Shown: positions 21,578-31,638 of the stretch, piece by piece
Layout: every line of letters begins with the position of its first letter
How positions within the stretch are numbered: position 1 is the stretch's first letter
Source of the DNA: an uncultured Alphaproteobacteria bacterium
Lineage (GTDB): Bacteria > Pseudomonadota > Alphaproteobacteria > RF32 > CAG-239
Length of the DNA stretch: 36,129 nt
Direction of reading: 5' to 3'
Assembly: GCA_944390915.1 (NCBI GenBank)
Contig: CALXRS010000017.1
Span: 1 to 36,129, forward strand
Made by a program: the position numbers and the translations under genes
Notes under the pieces: generated by a model
Seen by the model: only the letters and a program-made list of their open reading frames with translations
What the model was told of the DNA's origin: nothing
The model's database searches: none

Positions 21578-22971
21578 TCCGAACTTCGGCTCAAAGCGGC
21601 AAAATCTTCTTTTTCGCGCGCTATCGTCTTTTTTTCGTTATCGGACAGGGCGGCCGGTTTGCGCGCCACCGTATATTGTGGCAGCTTTTGTTTCAGTATT
21701 TTTTCCGGCAGGCCGAAAGCCGCGGCGGAAATACGTATTTTTTTGCCCTGTCCGGCGGAAACGCGCGGGGTAATTTCGCCGGTTTCGGCATCGGTAAATT
21801 CCGTCAGCGTCAGGCGGATGTTTTCCAGCGAACCGGGGACGAGAAATTCGATAAATTCGCCGCCGTTGATGCAGTTGCGCAGTTCAAAAATAATGTCGCT
21901 GCCCTGCCATTTGACGATGGAGCCGGCAAACAGCCACTCGCCCGAAGTGCGCGTGTAATCGTAATTTTGACCGAGCGGCGAGATTTGTCCGTTATAAAAG
22001 CCGAGGCAATAGCCGCGGTTTTGCAGGGTATAAAGTTCGTCCATATAGCGTTTGGGAGAAAAACATGCCGGATTTTGCATATAGTCGTCGATGGCCTGTC
22101 GGTAGGCGCGGGCAGTGACGGCGGCGTAATATTCGGTTTTGTTACGCCCCTCGATTTTCAGGGAATCCATGCCGATATCGAGCAGATTGCCGAGTTTCGG
22201 CAGCAGACAGAGATCTTTGGAGTTGAGGATAAAAGAGCCGTGATCGTCTTCCGTAACTTCATAGAGTTCGCCGGGGCGAAAATCTTCTTTCAACAAAAAT
22301 TCGAACAGATCCCGGTTTTCGTCGGTGATTGTCAAATCTTTGACGGTGCCGTCTTTCAAGCGCAGATGCAGCCGATAATGCCAGCGGCAACAATGGGCGC
22401 ATTTCCCGCGGTTGGCGCTGCGGCCGGTAAGAAAGTTGGAAATCAGGCAGCGGCCGGAATAGGACATGCACATGGCGCCGTGGATAAAAGTTTCCAGTTT
22501 GATATCGGGGCAGCGGCGGCGGATTTCCGCCATTTCGGCAAAAGACACCTCGCGCCCGAGCACGCAGAGATCGGCGCCGAGCGACTGCCAGAAACGCACG
22601 GTCTGATAAGAACAGACGTTTGCCTGTGTGGAAACAAAGCGCTTGAGCTCCGGCGCGTGTTCTTTTAAGAACAGAAAAACGCCGGGGTCGGCAACCAATA
22701 CGCCGTCCGGTTTAAGCTCGCGCAGGGTGTTCACGAAATGCGGCAGTTTTTCAACATCTTCGTTGCGGGTGAAGAGGTTTAGCGTCAGGTAGATTTTTTT
22801 GCCTTTGGCATGGGCAAAATCTATGCCCTCGCTGATGTCCGCCAGCGAAAATTGCGACTGTGTGCGCAGGCTCATGTCCGGCGTGCCGGCATAAACGGCG
22901 TCGGCGCCGTAGAGAACGGCGGTTTTCAGTTTAACCGGCGAGCCGGCCGGCAATAAAAGTTCGGCAGCCAT
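21574..22971 (-). CDS. trhP: U32-family tRNA hydroxylation protein TrhP (YegQ)
   Basis: Members of this family use an iron-sulfur centre and prephenate to form 5-hydroxyuridine at the tRNA wobble position. The 465-residue protein contains LLPAGSPVKLKTAVLYGADAVYAG, SVQAN-type VSTQANVCS, and the U32 signature HGAMCMSYSGRC with GRSANRGKCAHCCRW, giving cysteines 168, 175, 191, 194 and 195. A second block, YILNSKDL-type FILNSKDLCLLP followed by GMDSLKIEGR, is also typical. The order and length match E. coli YegQ. It overlaps the upstream DUF3108 gene by one base (TAATG). Confidence 0.92.
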   Translation of the reverse strand: MAAELLLPAGSPVKLKTAVLYGADAVYAGTPDMSLRTQSQFSLADISEGIDFAHAKGKKIYLTLNLFTRNEDVEKLPHFVNTLRELKPDGVLVADPGVFLFLKEHAPELKRFVSTQANVCSYQTVRFWQSLGADLCVLGREVSFAEMAEIRRRCPDIKLETFIHGAMCMSYSGRCLISNFLTGRSANRGKCAHCCRWHYRLHLRLKDGTVKDLTITDENRDLFEFLLKEDFRPGELYEVTEDDHGSFILNSKDLCLLPKLGNLLDIGMDSLKIEGRNKTEYYAAVTARAYRQAIDDYMQNPACFSPKRYMDELYTLQNRGYCLGFYNGQISPLGQNYDYTRTSGEWLFAGSIVKWQGSDIIFELRNCINGGEFIEFLVPGSLENIRLTLTEFTDAETGEITPRVSAGQGKKIRISAAAFGLPEKILKQKLPQYTVARKPAALSDNEKKTIAREKEDFAALSRSSD

Positions 22972-23750
22972 TATTTTGTTACCTCAATTTTGGTTGTGTA
23001 AACGTTTAGCTCCCCGAGCGGCGTGTCGTCAATTTTTACCCGGGCGATGAAAGGAGCGTCGCTTTCCCTGTCTTTCAATATCCAGAAATAGACCGGCCGG
23101 TCGGAGGAAAGCTGCCACAACAGGTCGTCGCCTTCGGCGCCGAGCTTGTCAATATACATGGAGCATTTGGCGGCCGCGCCGGCAAAAGGGGAATATTCGT
23201 TGGCCTTGAGGTTTTCCTGTCCCTCGTCGCGAAAAATGACGTCGAAGCGTTTTTTGCCGTCAAAAACAGCCACCCGCGAGTCGCAAAAACCAAGTTCGGC
23301 GTATTGGCGGGCGATGGCGGCCAGCACGCTTTGCAGGTTGGTCGTGTCTTTGCCGTCGGCGGGCAGGGTGATTTCCTTTTTCTTTTCCCGTTCGTTTTTG
23401 GTGCTGACGGCATAAACCGGCACGCCGTTTTTATATACCATCACTTTGCTGCGCCGGTTAAAGCGCGACTGCGACGTATAGTGATAGTTTTCGGTTACCA
23501 TTTTGTCGCCGTCGATGCGTCCGCCGGTGAAATAGTCGGCCTCAAACGGATATAAAAAGCCGAAAGTGCCGTAAGTGCGCACGGTTGCGCGGACGGCGTA
23601 ATTTTTTGGCTGCAGGTTATATTCAAATTCCGCGGTGCTGGCGTTAAACAGGCCGACAAACGCGGTAAAATAATGCCGAACGACGAGAGCGTCGGCCTTT
23701 GCCGGCAGCAGGACGGCCAAAAAGGCGATGACTATAAATTTTTTTATCAA
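22971..23750 (-). CDS. Exported DUF3108 protein
   Basis: The 259-residue product begins with a signal peptide (MIKKFIVIAFLAVLLPAKADA, cleavage probably after residue 21). The mature part is a beta-rich domain with segments such as AEFEYNLQPKNYAVRATVRTYG and ENYHYTSQSRFNRRSKV that match the DUF3108 family, common in proteobacteria and placed in the periplasm or outer membrane. Its molecular role is not known. It is translationally coupled to trhP, although the two have no obvious functional link. The upstream 75 bp shared with ddl must hold divergent promoters. Confidence 0.82.
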   Translation of the reverse strand: MIKKFIVIAFLAVLLPAKADALVVRHYFTAFVGLFNASTAEFEYNLQPKNYAVRATVRTYGTFGFLYPFEADYFTGGRIDGDKMVTENYHYTSQSRFNRRSKVMVYKNGVPVYAVSTKNEREKKKEITLPADGKDTTNLQSVLAAIARQYAELGFCDSRVAVFDGKKRFDVIFRDEGQENLKANEYSPFAGAAAKCSMYIDKLGAEGDDLLWQLSSDRPVYFWILKDRESDAPFIARVKIDDTPLGELNVYTTKIEVTK

Positions 23751-23825
23751 TTTTGTGGCTTTCTTAAAATTTATTTGTTATACCTCAAAGCAAAATCAAT
23801 GAATTTTTATAAGGATTTTCGGCAA

Positions 23826-24740
23826 ATGTCAAAGAAAGTTTTGGTGCTTGCGGGCGGTTTTTCCGCCGAAAGGGAGGTCAGCCTGATAAGCGGCCGCGGC
23901 GCGGCGGAAGCCTTGCGCAAATGCGGCTATGAGGTTGTTGAGCACGATCTGACGGATGTTTCCGTTTTTCTCGACCTGCTGGCGGCAAACAGGCCGGACG
24001 TCGTTTTTAACGCCCTGCACGGCAATTGGGGCGAAGACGGGGAAATTCAGGGGCTGCTCGATTTGTTGCAGATTCCCTACACCCATTCGGGGCTGAAAGC
24101 CTCCGCCGTGGGGATGGACAAAGACCTGACCAGATGCGTCTGCCGGTCGGTCGGGATAAAAGTGGCTTCGGGCGAAAAGACGACCCTGCGCGCCTTAAAG
24201 GAAAAAGGCACGCCTATTGCCATGCCCTATGTTATCAAGCCGGTCAGCGACGGCTCGAGCGTCGGCGTGTATATCGTTCGGCAACCGGCGGATTTGACGG
24301 CGGCTGAATATGACGACGAAGAGCGCGAAATTCTGGTTGAAAAATATATCGACGGCCGGGAACTGACGGTTTCCGTCGTCAACGGCAAAGCTCTGACGGT
24401 AACGGAAATTTGTCCCAAACAAGGGTTCTACGACTATCGGGTAAAATATACCGACGGGCTGGCCGCTCACGTCATTCCGGCCGATATTCCCGAAGCGGCT
24501 TTCACCACCGCTCTGCGCTACGCCGAAAAACTGCATCGCGCGCTCGGCTGCAACACGGTTTCGCGCACCGATATGCGCTATAACGAACAGGACGGCGTCG
24601 TGGTTTTGGAAATCAACACCAACCCGGGGTTAACGCCGTTTTCGCTGGTGCCTGAACAGTTCAGGTTTGTCGGCGGCAGTTATGAAGAGCTGTGCCGTCT
24701 TTTGGTGGAGAATGCCCGTTGCCGCAAAATATCCCGATAG
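23826..24740 (+). CDS. ddl: D-alanine--D-alanine ligase
   Basis: An ATP-grasp enzyme that makes the D-Ala-D-Ala end of the peptidoglycan stem peptide. Seen are VLAGGFSAEREVSLISG, FNALHGNWGEDGEIQGLLDLLQIPYTHSG, VIKPVSDGSSVGVYIV, EKYIDGRELTVSV and the metal-binding LEINTNPGLTPFSLVPEQ. The 304-residue length with the start at 23826 is typical, with AAGGA 10 bases upstream. Longer upstream frames would add an unrelated N-terminus. In many alphaproteobacteria ddl lies inside the dcw cluster next to ftsQ; here it is separate, ahead of miaA and mreB. Confidence 0.96.
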   Translation: MSKKVLVLAGGFSAEREVSLISGRGAAEALRKCGYEVVEHDLTDVSVFLDLLAANRPDVVFNALHGNWGEDGEIQGLLDLLQIPYTHSGLKASAVGMDKDLTRCVCRSVGIKVASGEKTTLRALKEKGTPIAMPYVIKPVSDGSSVGVYIVRQPADLTAAEYDDEEREILVEKYIDGRELTVSVVNGKALTVTEICPKQGFYDYRVKYTDGLAAHVIPADIPEAAFTTALRYAEKLHRALGCNTVSRTDMRYNEQDGVVVLEINTNPGLTPFSLVPEQFRFVGGSYEELCRLLVENARCRKISR

Positions 24741-25660
24741 TCATCGGCGGTCCGACCGCTTCCGGCAAGTCACAGCTGGCCATAGACCTGGCGCAGGCAT
24801 TTGACGGCGTGGTGATAAACGCCGACGCCAGCCAGGTTTATAAATCCATTCCGATAATTTCCGCCGCCCCGTCCGCAGCGGACAGGGAAAAGGCGCCGCA
24901 CCGCCTGTACGGCTATCTGGAAGACGAGGCGTCAGGCAATGTTGTTTCCTGGCTGACGGAGGCGGCGGAGGCCGTTCGGCAGGCCTGGGCGGAAAACCGG
25001 ACGCCGATTGTCGTCGGCGGCAGCGGTCTTTATCTCGACAATCTGATAAACGGCTCCACGCCGATACCGGAAGTTGACCCCGATGTCCGTCGGCGGCTGT
25101 TGGAGATTGCTGTGGCGGAAGGCACCGCTGGTTTGTATGCGCGGCTGCTTGCCGCCGATGCCGCCGGCGCGGCGATGGTCAACCCCGCCGACGCCACCCG
25201 TGTTCGTCGGGCGCTGGAAATTTTTATGACCACGGGCGTGTCAATCGCCGAGTGGTTTGCCAGACCGCTGATTAAAAAACTTCCCGAAACGGAATTTTTT
25301 GTCATCGGACTTATGCCCCCGAAACAGGATTTGGACATTCGTTGCAATTTGCGTTTTGACATGATGCTGGCGGAAGGCGCCATTGATGAAGTAAAAGGGC
25401 TTTTGGCCCGCGGAGTTTCTCCCCTGCTGCCGGTGATGAAAGCCAAAGGCGTGCCGGAACTGGCGGCCTGTCTGCAGGGTCGAACAACGCTGGCGGCGGC
25501 GACGGAAGATGCCAAACTGCACACCCGCCAATATGCCAAGCGCCAGCTCACCTGGTTTCGCAACAAACTGAAAACGGATGTTAATCTGCCGGTCTGTTAT
25601 GCGGGACAGTCCGATTTTATAAATAGTGTTAAAAAACAATATAAAATGTTGCAGAAATAG
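24719..25660 (+). CDS. miaA: tRNA dimethylallyltransferase
   Basis: Transfers an isopentenyl group to A37 of tRNAs that read codons starting with U. The P-loop GPTASGKS (residues 11-18), NADASQVYKSIPIISAAPS, HRLYGYLEDE, VVGGSGLYLDNLI and the C-terminal TRQYAKRQLTWFRN are all family blocks. I favour a TTG start at 24719 because GGAG lies eight bases upstream and the protein then begins right before the P-loop strand. A GTG at 24692 is the alternative. Either way the gene overlaps the end of ddl by 20-50 bases, so the two are coupled. Confidence 0.95.
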   Translation: MPQNIPIVIGGPTASGKSQLAIDLAQAFDGVVINADASQVYKSIPIISAAPSAADREKAPHRLYGYLEDEASGNVVSWLTEAAEAVRQAWAENRTPIVVGGSGLYLDNLINGSTPIPEVDPDVRRRLLEIAVAEGTAGLYARLLAADAAGAAMVNPADATRVRRALEIFMTTGVSIAEWFARPLIKKLPETEFFVIGLMPPKQDLDIRCNLRFDMMLAEGAIDEVKGLLARGVSPLLPVMKAKGVPELAACLQGRTTLAAATEDAKLHTRQYAKRQLTWFRNKLKTDVNLPVCYAGQSDFINSVKKQYKMLQK

Positions 25661-25669
25661 GGGAAATGA

Positions 25670-26755
<1,086 letters not shown>

Positions 26756-26760
26756 GCCGG

Positions 26761-26776
26761 CGGCCGGGAATGGCCG
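26761..26776 (+). terminator. Weak hairpin after mreB
   Basis: CGGCC (26761-26765) pairs with GGCCG (26772-26776), followed by TCTCCCTTTT. A plausible but imperfect end for the mreB transcript. Confidence 0.4.
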
Positions 26777-26898
26777 TCTCCCTTTTGGATCGGAAGACGG
26801 AGGTTAAGCCTGAAAATGAAGGGCTTTCGGGCAAGGAAAAGTGTGTGACCTTGCGTCGCGGCGGCATGTCGTTTTTCGGTTTGTCGCCTAAGCAGTGA

Positions 26899-27594
26899 TT
26901 ACGGGTGATTGCGGCAAATCGCGCTTTCGTAACGATAATTTTCGGGATTGTCCAGTTTTTTCTGTTCGTAAAGCAGAGTAGCCTTAAACTCGTCTACCAA
27001 AGGACGGATAAGCGCCACATATGCCTCATTCATGTCTGCCGTTGTCGCATCGCTTGCCGACAGACTTTCCACTCGTCGCGGACGAACGGAAGTCAGCTGC
27101 TTTTCTATCTGCCGACGGATACGCGGCAAAAAATATTCCAAAGCGGCCACGCTTATTTGCAGATGCTGATGTTCATGCCGCAAAACCTGCCGATAGCGGC
27201 AACTGTTTTGCGGCAGAGTGTTGTCGATATATATCTCCGGCTCGCGAAAACCGATAAACACATCCAGACCGGTCGGAAAAATGCAGACGCTGTCATCGGC
27301 CGCCGCTCGCGCTACCGTATCGAGCGATACCGACCAGTCAACGCCGATGAGCGACAACCCCGAAGCGGACATCCCATCCTCCACCAGCCCGTAGCTGCGG
27401 CCAAGCTCGGTTAGAGCCTGTCGGTCGAGATTTGTGTTGTAACGCAGTTGTCCGTAAGAAGAGGTCAAATTGAGCCGAATATCGTAATCAAAGTTGGCGC
27501 AAGGATCGGCCGCGCCGGCCGAGATGTTTTCCGCGGCCGACAAATTGAACGCTGCACAAATGCAAAATATTGATGTCAAATATAAAATTTTCAT
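26899..27594 (-). CDS. Exported protein with an HExxH zinc-protease-like motif
   Basis: The 231-residue protein has a signal peptide (about residues 1-20, cleavage near LSAA-ENIS). The motif HEHQH (140-144) fits HExxH of zinc metalloproteases and lies in a predicted helix (RQVLRHEHQHLQISVAALEYFLPRIRR read in part). A possible third ligand is not obvious; Glu residues occur about 30-45 residues downstream. Two cysteines (103 and 132) could form a disulfide in the periplasm. The family was not recognised with certainty; secreted DUF922-type zincins have a similar size and motif. It is divergent from the Ala-rich exported protein at 27638. Confidence 0.7.
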   Translation of the reverse strand: MKILYLTSIFCICAAFNLSAAENISAGAADPCANFDYDIRLNLTSSYGQLRYNTNLDRQALTELGRSYGLVEDGMSASGLSLIGVDWSVSLDTVARAAADDSVCIFPTGLDVFIGFREPEIYIDNTLPQNSCRYRQVLRHEHQHLQISVAALEYFLPRIRRQIEKQLTSVRPRRVESLSASDATTADMNEAYVALIRPLVDEFKATLLYEQKKLDNPENYRYESAICRNHP

Positions 27595-27637
27595 GTATGT
27601 TACATTAACGAAGATTGGTTAACATTAGGTTATGGTT

Positions 27638-28270
27638 ATGAAAAAAATTGCTTTTTATCTGGCTGCGTCTGTTTGTTTTGTCTTTTCGGCGGCATCAGCC
27701 CGTGCGGAATACGTGCGCAAAGCGCTCCGGCCGAATTTTTTTGTGCCTGCCGGAGAAGTCAACCGTGCGGAAAAGCTTCCGCCGTTTCCCGGTTGGGAAA
27801 AGGTAAAAGCGGAATATGCGCGTGAAAAAGCGGCCAAAGCCGCCCGCGCCGCCGCCGCGGAAGCCGAACGCCGAGCCGCCGAAGCGGAAGCGCGCCGACT
27901 TCGCGAAGAAAACGCCGCAATTTACGGAGATTATGTGCCGGAAATCAGTGAACCGGCCAATGTTCAAAACATTTATCCCGAAAAAAACGACGCGCCGGTC
28001 GATTACGATTTTGAAAAAATTCCGGCCTATCAAAAAATTCGCAGCGATTACGCCGCGGATTTGCAGGTTTTAAGCGAATCGGGAACGGCGCCGGAAAACG
28101 CGGACGTCAATGCCGTTTTGCAAAAAATGCAAAGCGGCGAAACTATTTGGGTTGACGACACTTTCGGACTGCCGCCGACAACCGGGGAAGAAAACGCTCC
28201 GACAAAAACGGAAGAAGAAAACGCTCCGGCAAAAAAGGAAACGGACACCGGGTCGACTGTTGCCCGATGA
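27638..28270 (+). CDS. Exported Ala/Glu-rich coiled-coil protein
   Basis: A signal peptide (MKKIAFYLAASVCFVFSAASARA) is followed by a short Pro-rich part, a charged Ala/Glu/Arg helix (about residues 58-90, AREKAAKAARAAAAEAERRA) likely to form a coiled coil, and an acidic, low-complexity tail with two repeats of EENAP-(T/A)-K. It has no recognised domain. I use the ATG at 27638 because AGG is eight bases upstream; the ATG at 27632 is too close to that site. It may span the periplasm, but this is inference. It converges with recN. Confidence 0.72.
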   Translation: MKKIAFYLAASVCFVFSAASARAEYVRKALRPNFFVPAGEVNRAEKLPPFPGWEKVKAEYAREKAAKAARAAAAEAERRAAEAEARRLREENAAIYGDYVPEISEPANVQNIYPEKNDAPVDYDFEKIPAYQKIRSDYAADLQVLSESGTAPENADVNAVLQKMQSGETIWVDDTFGLPPTTGEENAPTKTEEENAPAKKETDTGSTVAR

Positions 28271-28331
28271 AACGAACCGGAGCCGAAATTGCCGCGTTGC
28301 AAAATAAGAAATAAGCCGAAAAACGACCAGT

Positions 28332-29996
28332 TCAGGCGGTCAGCAATACTTTGGCCGCCGCGCGCGCCTCGTCGGTAATATGTTCGCCGGCCAGCATCCG
28401 CGCAATTTCCTCAAACCGCGCCGCTTTGTCCAGCTCAAAGACATAGGTGGTGGTGGTTTCGTTTTCCGTTTTCTTTTCCACTTTGAAATGATGGTTGCCG
28501 CAAGCAGCCACCTGCGGCGAATGGGTTACCACCAACACCTGCACGCATCCGGCCAAACGCGCCAGGCGTTCGCCCACCGCCTGCGCCGTTGCGCCGCCGA
28601 TGCCGGCGTCCACTTCGTCAAAAATCATGGTTTGGCAACCGCCGGTTTCCGCCAGATTAACCTTTAAGGCCAGCATAAAACGCGCCAGCTCTCCGCCCGA
28701 GGCGATTTTATTGAGAGGCCCCTGCGGCGAATTTGGGTTGGTCGATACGGTAAAGGTAACCGCATCCATCCCGTTTTCGCTCCAGGCCGTTTCCGGCAGA
28801 CGCTCCACTTCGGTTACAAAACGCGCCTTTTCCATTTTAAGCGGCGGCAGTTCGGCCATCACTTTCCAGTCGAGTTTTGCCGCGGCCTGCCGGCGCTTTT
28901 CGCTCAACACGCCGGCGGCGGCCAGATAATCCTGCCGGCATTGCGCCGTTTTTTTCCGACATTCCTCCAGACCGTCTTCCCCCAGTTCAATACCGTTTAG
29001 TTTCCGCCGCATCTCCTCCAGCATTGCCGGCAGCCCGTCAATGGTCGTCCGGTGTTTGCGTGCCGCCGCCCGCAAGGCAAACAAACGTTCTTCAATGCGG
29101 TCAATGTCGCTTTGGCTGAGGTTGACGGAAGCGCTGGCCTCTTCGATTTGGCGCAGGCTTTCGTCCGCGTTGATCAGCGTTTGCTCCAAGGTTTCCGCCA
29201 GAGCATCGTATTTTCCGTCCACCAGCCGGTTGGCGCGGTCAACGGCCGCCTGAGCATGGCGCACGGCCGACAGAACATCGGCGCTGCCGGCAAGACTGTC
29301 ATATGCCGTATTCAGATTTTCCAAAAGCTTTTCGGCGTTCATCATCTCGCTGCGGCGGGCGGTAAGCTCCTCTTCCTCGCCGGCGACGGGGTTCAGTTTT
29401 TCCAGCTCGTCCGCCCATGAGCGCAGATTTTCTTCGTCCGTTTTGGCCTGTCGCAGATTTTCTTCAAACTGTCGGCATTCTTCCAAAGCCTGCCGGTAAA
29501 GGGCGTATTTTTCCCTCACTTCCGCCAGAGCTTCGGGATATTTGCCGTAACTGTCCAGAATATCGCGGTGAAAAGACGGATTAAGCAGCCCCTGATTATC
29601 AAACTGGCCGTGCACCTCTACCAGATAGCGGCCGAATTCTTTCAGGGTTTTCAGAGAGACCTGCTGATCGTTGATAAAGATTTTGCCGCGGCCGCTAACG
29701 TCAAGCGTGCGTTTGACGGTCAACGCGTCGGCAAGCTCCAGATCATATTCTTCCGCCAGCGCATACAGCGGATGTCCGGCCGGCGGCAAGTCGAAAACCG
29801 CCGTCACCGAAAGTTTGTCCGCTCCCTGCCGGATGAGTCCCGTTTCCGCGCGGTTGCCCAGCACCAAACCGAGAGAGTCGAGCAAAATCGATTTGCCGGC
29901 GCCGGTTTCGCCGGTCAAAACGCTCAGCCCGCCGGCAAAATCCAAATCCAGCCGGTCTATCAACACCACGTTGCGGACGGACAAAGAGCAAAGCAT
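28332..29996 (-). CDS. recN: DNA repair protein RecN
   Basis: An SMC-like ATPase that acts in double-strand-break repair. The Walker A GETGAGKS (residues 29-36) is at the N-terminal head, a long coiled coil occupies about 150-380, and the C-terminal head has the ABC signature region LNKIASGGELARFMLALK, Walker B MIFDEVDAGIGG and the His-switch VLVVTHSPQVAA. The 554-residue length is normal. It starts three bases after bamD, a gene order seen widely in alphaproteobacteria (lpxC-bamD-recN). Confidence 0.97.
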   Translation of the reverse strand: MLCSLSVRNVVLIDRLDLDFAGGLSVLTGETGAGKSILLDSLGLVLGNRAETGLIRQGADKLSVTAVFDLPPAGHPLYALAEEYDLELADALTVKRTLDVSGRGKIFINDQQVSLKTLKEFGRYLVEVHGQFDNQGLLNPSFHRDILDSYGKYPEALAEVREKYALYRQALEECRQFEENLRQAKTDEENLRSWADELEKLNPVAGEEEELTARRSEMMNAEKLLENLNTAYDSLAGSADVLSAVRHAQAAVDRANRLVDGKYDALAETLEQTLINADESLRQIEEASASVNLSQSDIDRIEERLFALRAAARKHRTTIDGLPAMLEEMRRKLNGIELGEDGLEECRKKTAQCRQDYLAAAGVLSEKRRQAAAKLDWKVMAELPPLKMEKARFVTEVERLPETAWSENGMDAVTFTVSTNPNSPQGPLNKIASGGELARFMLALKVNLAETGGCQTMIFDEVDAGIGGATAQAVGERLARLAGCVQVLVVTHSPQVAACGNHHFKVEKKTENETTTTYVFELDKAARFEEIARMLAGEHITDEARAAAKVLLTA

Positions 29997-29999
29997 GGT

Positions 30000-30752
30000 C
30001 TATTTGCCTTTTTTGCGGTTGACTATTTTGGCCGCTTTGGCCGTCCAGTCGCTTTGCGGATAATTGTAGGACAAAACCTGATAAGCCGCGGCGGCCTCCT
30101 GCGGCAGCCCGAGGATAGTATAGATTTCCGCCTGTCGGTAGAGGGCTTCCTCGATGTAGCCCGTCCGGCTGTAATCGGCCACCACCGCCGAAAAACGGTT
30201 CAGCGCCGAAAGATAGTTTTTGCGATTGAGGTAATAGCGGCCGACCTCCATCTCCTTGCCGGCCAGATTGTCGCGCGCAAGCAACATTTTCTGTCTGGCG
30301 TCGGCGGCGTATTTGCTGTTCGGGAAACGGGCCGTCAACTGGGCAAAAGCCTCCAGCGCGCGGCGGGCTTCGCCCTGTCCGCGGTTAACGTCGCTTATCT
30401 GCTCATAATAGCACATTGCTTTCAGATAATAGGCATAAGCCGCATTGGCGTTGCCGGGATGAAAGCGGATAAAACGGTCAAGCGCCATTATCGCGTCGTC
30501 GTAATCTTCGTTTTTGTAATAGGCGTAGGCAGCCATGATTTTGGCATCCGTCGCCCAGCGGGAATAGGGATATTCCAGCTCCACCTTTTCAAAAGTTTCC
30601 GCCGATTTTTTATAGCGCGTTTCTTCAAGATAAACATGCGCCTGGTTGTAAAGTTCTTCGGCGCCCATGCTGTTGAGATCGACGTCATTGCCGGCGCAGC
30701 CGGTCAACAGGAAAACGGCAAACATTGCCGGCAGGAAAAAATGTTTTTTCAT
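30000..30752 (-). CDS. bamD: Outer membrane assembly lipoprotein BamD
   Basis: An essential lipoprotein of the BAM complex, which inserts beta-barrel proteins in the outer membrane. A signal peptide with lipobox LLTGC is followed by about five TPR-like helical pairs (ELYNQAHVYLEETRYKKSAETFEKVELEYPYSRWA read in part, YKNEDYDDAIMALDRFIRFHP and AYYLKAMCYYEQI). The last is the family marker. The ATG at 30752 is chosen because it begins the signal peptide. The longer frame to 30788 would bury it and run into lpxC. The gap to lpxC is four bases. Confidence 0.96.
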   Translation of the reverse strand: MKKHFFLPAMFAVFLLTGCAGNDVDLNSMGAEELYNQAHVYLEETRYKKSAETFEKVELEYPYSRWATDAKIMAAYAYYKNEDYDDAIMALDRFIRFHPGNANAAYAYYLKAMCYYEQISDVNRGQGEARRALEAFAQLTARFPNSKYAADARQKMLLARDNLAGKEMEVGRYYLNRKNYLSALNRFSAVVADYSRTGYIEEALYRQAEIYTILGLPQEAAAAYQVLSYNYPQSDWTAKAAKIVNRKKGK

Positions 30753-30756
30753 GTTT

Positions 30757-31611
30757 TTACACCACTTCAAAATTTGAGTTGTCCGCAAACAGAGCCGCCA
30801 ACAGACGATTGTTGTGGAAATGTCCGGTTTTTTCGGCCGTCAGTTTGCCCAAAATCCGATATCCCGAAGTATAAAGATCGCCCAGGGCATCCAGAACCTT
30901 ATGGTTGACGCATTCATGCGGGTGACGCAGTCCGCCGGGGTTGAGCACCGTGTCGCCGTCCAAAACGACGGCGTTGTCCAGGCTGCCGCCTTTAATCAGG
31001 CCGACGGATTGCAGATAGTCCACCTGATATTTTTCGCAAAAAGTGCGGCAGGGGGCTATTTCCGCGGCAAAAAGCTCCGGCGTTATCCGGCCGCAAAAAA
31101 CCTGATGTCCGACGATTTTTGACGGAAAATCTATGGCAAAAGAAACTTCCAACCCGTCGGCACAAGGCTCCAAAACCGCTCGATTGCCTTTGTCGTCAAC
31201 AAAAGAAACTTCCTTTTTTACTTTGAGCAGGCGACGGGGCGCGCTGCCCGAAACAAGCGGAACTTTTTGCAGAAAATCGTACCACACGGCGGCGCTGCCA
31301 TCCATAATCGGCAGTTCTTCGGCGTAAGCCTCCGCCAAAACATTGTCTATGCCGCGGGCGTAAAGAGCCGCCATCAGATGTTCTATGGTGCTGATGCGGT
31401 TGCCCGCGGAATCTTCCAGACAGGTGCAGTTGCGTGTATCCTTAACATTGGACCACAGGGCGGAAACTTCCGGCGCGCCGGCGATGTCCGCCCGCCGAAA
31501 AACAATGCCGCGGTTGTCGGCCAGGGGTTTGAGCACGACTTTGGACTTTGCGCCGGAATGCAGACCGATACCCTCAACTTCAAGCGGTTCTCCGATAGTT
31601 TGCTGCAGCAT
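30757..31611 (-). CDS. lpxC: UDP-3-O-acyl-N-acetylglucosamine deacetylase
   Basis: A zinc enzyme that carries out the committed step of lipid A synthesis. Zinc-ligand motifs are IEHLMAALYARGIDN (His78) and NHKVLDALGDLY. The catalytic region TAEKTGHFHNN follows near the C-terminus. The start at 31611 (MLQQTIGEPLEVEGIGLHSG) is set by GGAGGA four bases upstream and matches the family N-terminus. The upstream extension to 31710 would be translated from RNase P RNA and is not real. At 284 residues it is slightly shorter than most members. The start codon is only about 28 bases from the rnpB 3' end. Confidence 0.96.
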   Translation of the reverse strand: MLQQTIGEPLEVEGIGLHSGAKSKVVLKPLADNRGIVFRRADIAGAPEVSALWSNVKDTRNCTCLEDSAGNRISTIEHLMAALYARGIDNVLAEAYAEELPIMDGSAAVWYDFLQKVPLVSGSAPRRLLKVKKEVSFVDDKGNRAVLEPCADGLEVSFAIDFPSKIVGHQVFCGRITPELFAAEIAPCRTFCEKYQVDYLQSVGLIKGGSLDNAVVLDGDTVLNPGGLRHPHECVNHKVLDALGDLYTSGYRILGKLTAEKTGHFHNNRLLAALFADNSNFEVV

Positions 31612-31638
31612 CCGTTCCTCCGTAAAAAAATAAACTTG

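Noticed and set aside
26810-26850. Ten-codon frame after mreB with an upstream GGAGG
   Set aside because: Spacing to the ATG is too long and the frame is too short to support a gene.
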